This document shows positions 5,234 to 7,276 of a DNA stretch of 7,276 nucleotides, one piece after another. This DNA is from Spirochaetaceae bacterium (lineage in GTDB: Bacteria; Spirochaetota; Spirochaetia; Treponematales; Breznakiellaceae): assembly GCA_031273985.1 (NCBI GenBank), contig JAISQV010000027.1:1-7276 (forward strand), given 5' to 3'. Made by a program: the position numbers and the translations under genes. Within the stretch, counting starts at the first letter, position 1. Every line of letters starts with the position of its first letter. The notes beneath the pieces are model-generated. The model made no database searches. It saw only the letters and a list, made by a program, of their open reading frames with translations, and had not been told where the DNA came from.

Positions 5234-7054
5234 ATGATGTTGTATTCAGGCGCCCGTATCTTGATAGAGACCCTGATAGACGAGGGGGTGGATACCATTT
5301 TCGGTTATCCCGGCGGACAGGTCATCAATATATATGATGAAATTTACAAACAGCAGGACCGGATCCGGCATATTCTGGTAAGCCACGAGCAGCATGCGGC
5401 CCACGCTGCGGACGGCTACGCCCGTTCCACGGGCCGTGTCGGGGTCTGCCTCGCCACCTCCGGCCCCGGCGCCACGAATCTGGTTACCGGCATAGCCACG
5501 GCCTACATGGATTCCTCCCCGGTGGTGGCCATAACGGGGAATGTCGCCGTGCCCCTCCTGGGAAAGGACAGCTTTCAGGAGGTGGACATAGCCGGCGTTA
5601 CCATGCCCGTGGTGAAGCACAACTGGATAGTCAAGGACATACGGGAGCTTGCCGAAATCCTCCGGGAGGCTTTCATCGTGGCCCAGACGGGAAGGCCGGG
5701 GCCGGTGCTCATAGACATCCCCAAGGACATAACGATCCAGTCCGCGGAATGGGAGCCCCGCAGGGGCCGGGGGAAGAAGGCCCGGCGCCTTGAGGTGAGC
5801 CAAACGGCGGACCGCATCCTTGCCGCCGCCGGCGCCGAAGCCGGGGAAGCCGGGGCCGAAGCGGAAAGCGAAGCCGAAGCGGCGGCCCTGAGCGCCCGGG
5901 CCCGGCGGCTGGAGGAGCGCAACGAGCGGCCCACCTTCGGCGCGGAGGACATTGAAAGGGCGGCGGAACTGCTTGCCTCCTCCCGCCGCCCCCTGATCTA
6001 CGCCGGAGGCGGGGTCATCTCCTCCGGGGCGGAAAGCGAACTGGTCCAACTGGCGGAAAAACTCAACGCGCCCGTGGCCCTGTCCCTCATGGGCATAGGG
6101 GCCTTCCCCAGGGATCACCGGCTCTGCACGGGGCTCATCGGAATGCACGGTACCGTGGCCTCCAACAAGGCCGTGCAAAAGGCGGACCTCCTCGTGGCCG
6201 TGGGGGCCCGCTTCTCCGACCGGGTAACGAGCCGGGCGGACCAATTTGCCAAGAACGCGAAGATCCTCCACTTCGACATAGACCCGGCGGAGATCAACAA
6301 GAACATCAGCGCCGGGGCGGCGGTCATAGGCGATCTCCGCGCCACCCTGAAGGAGACGCTGAAAAAACTCCCCCCGCAAACCGTCTCAGCGTGGAACGGC
6401 GAAGTGGACCGCTGGAAGACCGAGCAGCCCAAGGCCCACCGCCGGAAGACCGCCCTGCACCCGCGCTTCGTCATCGAAGAGACCGCCCGGCTCCTGGGCT
6501 ACGACGCCATCGTCGTCACCGACGTGGGGCAGCACCAGATATGGGCCGCCCAGTTCTACCCCGTCACGAGGCCCCGCTCCTTCATCACCTCCGGCGGCCT
6601 CGGCACCATGGGCTTCGGCCTGGGCGCGGCGGAGGGCGCCAAACTCGCAAACCCCAAGCGCCCCACGGTACTCTTCACCGGGGACGGCTCCTTCCGCATG
6701 AACTGCCTGGAACTTGCCACCCTGGGGGCCTACCGCATCCCCATCCTGATCGTGATCTTCAACAACGGGGTCCTGGGCATGGTCCGCCAGTGGCAAAACC
6801 TCTTTTTCGAACAACGCTACGCCGAGACGGTGCTGGACAGGCCGCCGGACTTCGTGAAACTCGCCGAAGCCTACGGCCTCCGGGGCTTCCGCGCCGAAGA
6901 CGAGCCGTCCTTCACCGCAGCCCTGGAAAGCGCCCTCGCGGACATCGCCGCGGGCAAGCCCGCCCTCATCGAAGCAATCATAGACCAGGACGAGATGGTA
7001 CTGCCCATGGTCCCCGGCGGCAAACCCGTGGACGAGCAGATCGTCAACACCTGA
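5234..7054 (+). CDS. ilvB: Acetolactate synthase (acetohydroxyacid synthase), large catalytic subunit
   Basis: A thiamine-diphosphate and FAD enzyme that joins pyruvate to pyruvate (valine, leucine) or to 2-oxobutyrate (isoleucine). The 606-residue protein shows FGYPGG (23-28), the catalytic glutamate E52 in SHEQHAAHAADGYAR, LATSGPGATNLVTGIATAYMD (73-93), FQEVDI (114-119), TGRPGPVLIDIPKD (152-165), the central domain from about RRPLIYAGGGV (251-261), and the TPP/Mg motif GDGSFRMN...NN (483-490, 510-511), followed by LGMVRQWQ. Between IPKD and AAELL (about 165-247) the linker is about 40 residues longer than usual and contains an Ala/Glu-rich stretch (196-222). A catalytic AHAS role is favoured over a catabolic pyruvate enzyme because of LGMVRQWQ and the ilvD neighbour. 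No ilvN regulatory subunit follows; the window shows only a repeat downstream. Two adjacent ATGs (5234, 5237) compete as start. Codons shift from G-ending to C-ending along the gene. Confidence 0.95.
   Translation: MMLYSGARILIETLIDEGVDTIFGYPGGQVINIYDEIYKQQDRIRHILVSHEQHAAHAADGYARSTGRVGVCLATSGPGATNLVTGIATAYMDSSPVVAITGNVAVPLLGKDSFQEVDIAGVTMPVVKHNWIVKDIRELAEILREAFIVAQTGRPGPVLIDIPKDITIQSAEWEPRRGRGKKARRLEVSQTADRILAAAGAEAGEAGAEAESEAEAAALSARARRLEERNERPTFGAEDIERAAELLASSRRPLIYAGGGVISSGAESELVQLAEKLNAPVALSLMGIGAFPRDHRLCTGLIGMHGTVASNKAVQKADLLVAVGARFSDRVTSRADQFAKNAKILHFDIDPAEINKNISAGAAVIGDLRATLKETLKKLPPQTVSAWNGEVDRWKTEQPKAHRRKTALHPRFVIEETARLLGYDAIVVTDVGQHQIWAAQFYPVTRPRSFITSGGLGTMGFGLGAAEGAKLANPKRPTVLFTGDGSFRMNCLELATLGAYRIPILIVIFNNGVLGMVRQWQNLFFEQRYAETVLDRPPDFVKLAEAYGLRGFRAEDEPSFTAALESALADIAAGKPALIEAIIDQDEMVLPMVPGGKPVDEQIVNT
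5819..5899 (+). repeat. Low-complexity Ala/Glu-rich insertion within ilvB
   Basis: Encodes AAGAEAGEAGAEAESEAEAA and neighbours (residues 196-222) from imperfect iterations of GCCGAAGC-like units. It lies in the linker between the N-terminal PYR domain and the central FAD-contacting domain. Repeat-slippage expansion is the simplest origin; a flexible or helical spacer is the likely protein-level result. Confidence 0.75.
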
Positions 7055-7072
7055 AAGCGAAGAAGAAGCGGA

Positions 7073-7276
7073 AGGGGGCCGAGCCCCCTACGCTCCAGCC
7101 TCCTCGGGCCTGCGGCCCTGCGGGGGCTTCCGCTACCCCCGTGCGGGGGAGCACGAAAGGCAGCCGCAGGCTGTCTACCGAGAAATTTGGCCTGCTCCGG
7201 CGCAGAAAAATTCCCCGTTTACCATAAGTACCCGCTGCCTTTAGGCGGCGGGGTGCGCCGCGGCCCCCGCAACGCC
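7073..7276 (-). repeat. GC-rich multi-hairpin intergenic repeat, copy B (inverted, longer, cut by window end)
   Basis: Bases 7073-7151 are the inverted counterpart of 3374-3453, and 7264-7276 are the inverted counterpart of 3359-3371. In copy A these two parts are two bases apart; here 112 bases separate them, so copy B carries an internal insertion or copy A a deletion. Stems are 7073-7079 with 7083-7089 (starting 19 bases after the ilvB stop), 7106-7110 with 7114-7118, 7136-7140 with 7145-7149, 7161-7165 with 7169-7173, and 7231-7239 with 7244-7252. The stem nearest ilvB could slow or stop transcription but has no T run. No coding sequence is supported in 7055-7276. The repeat probably continues past the window. 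Confidence 0.8.

Noticed and set aside
5246..6379. 377-residue minus-strand open frame opposite ilvB
   Set aside because: The overlapping IlvB is unmistakable; the antisense product has no domain or ribosome binding support.
6391..7227. Open frame overlapping the end of ilvB and running into the downstream repeat
   Set aside because: Arg/Pro/His-rich product, out of frame with ilvB, ending in repeat DNA; no sign of coding.
1..7276. CRISPR array, tRNA or rRNA gene
   Set aside because: No regularly spaced direct repeats with unique spacers and no tRNA or rRNA signature sequence seen on either strand.

Overview
The window is a block of branched-chain amino acid biosynthesis genes, all on the + strand, from a high-G+C bacterium. 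It reads: a 5'-truncated citramalate synthase gene (cimA, to 1580), 3-isopropylmalate dehydrogenase (leuB, 1624-2751), a small AT-rich island carrying a GxxExxY-family gene (2790-3321), a GC-rich structured repeat (about 3359-3453), dihydroxy-acid dehydratase (ilvD, 3500-5182), the acetolactate synthase large subunit (ilvB, 5234-7054), and a second, longer copy of the same repeat in opposite orientation (7073 to the window end).

Metabolically the four enzymes fit threonine-independent isoleucine synthesis. CimA condenses pyruvate with acetyl-CoA to (R)-citramalate. LeuCD (not in the window) isomerises it. LeuB oxidises and decarboxylates the product to 2-oxobutyrate. IlvB joins that to pyruvate, and after IlvC (not in the window) IlvD makes the 2-oxo acid precursor. 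LeuB, IlvD and IlvB also serve leucine and/or valine synthesis. No ilvC, leuCD or ilvN is present here.

The ordinary genes are interrupted by two kinds of non-ordinary DNA. First, 2790-3321 is AT-rich (23 of 60 bases are G+C in 2881-2940, against 48 of 60 in 3661-3720) and is bounded by two nested pairs of inverted repeats around a 127-residue GxxExxY protein with a PD-(D/E)XK-nuclease-like motif set. It looks like a compact mobile cassette inserted between leuB and ilvD. Second, a hairpin-rich repeat of at least 80 bases occurs once before ilvD and once, inverted, after ilvB, so the two copies bracket ilvD-ilvB. Other oddities are a run of ten C in the inter-domain linker of cimA, a run of nine G in a loop insertion of leuB, an Ala/Glu-rich insertion in IlvB, and a switch from G-rich to C-rich coding sense strand within ilvB.

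Taxonomy cannot be fixed from this sequence. A free-living or gut anaerobe using the citramalate route is plausible. The combination of TIGR00977-type CimA, a GxxExxY gene and GC-rich intergenic repeats would suit a spirochaete related to termite-gut Treponema, but that is a weak inference.
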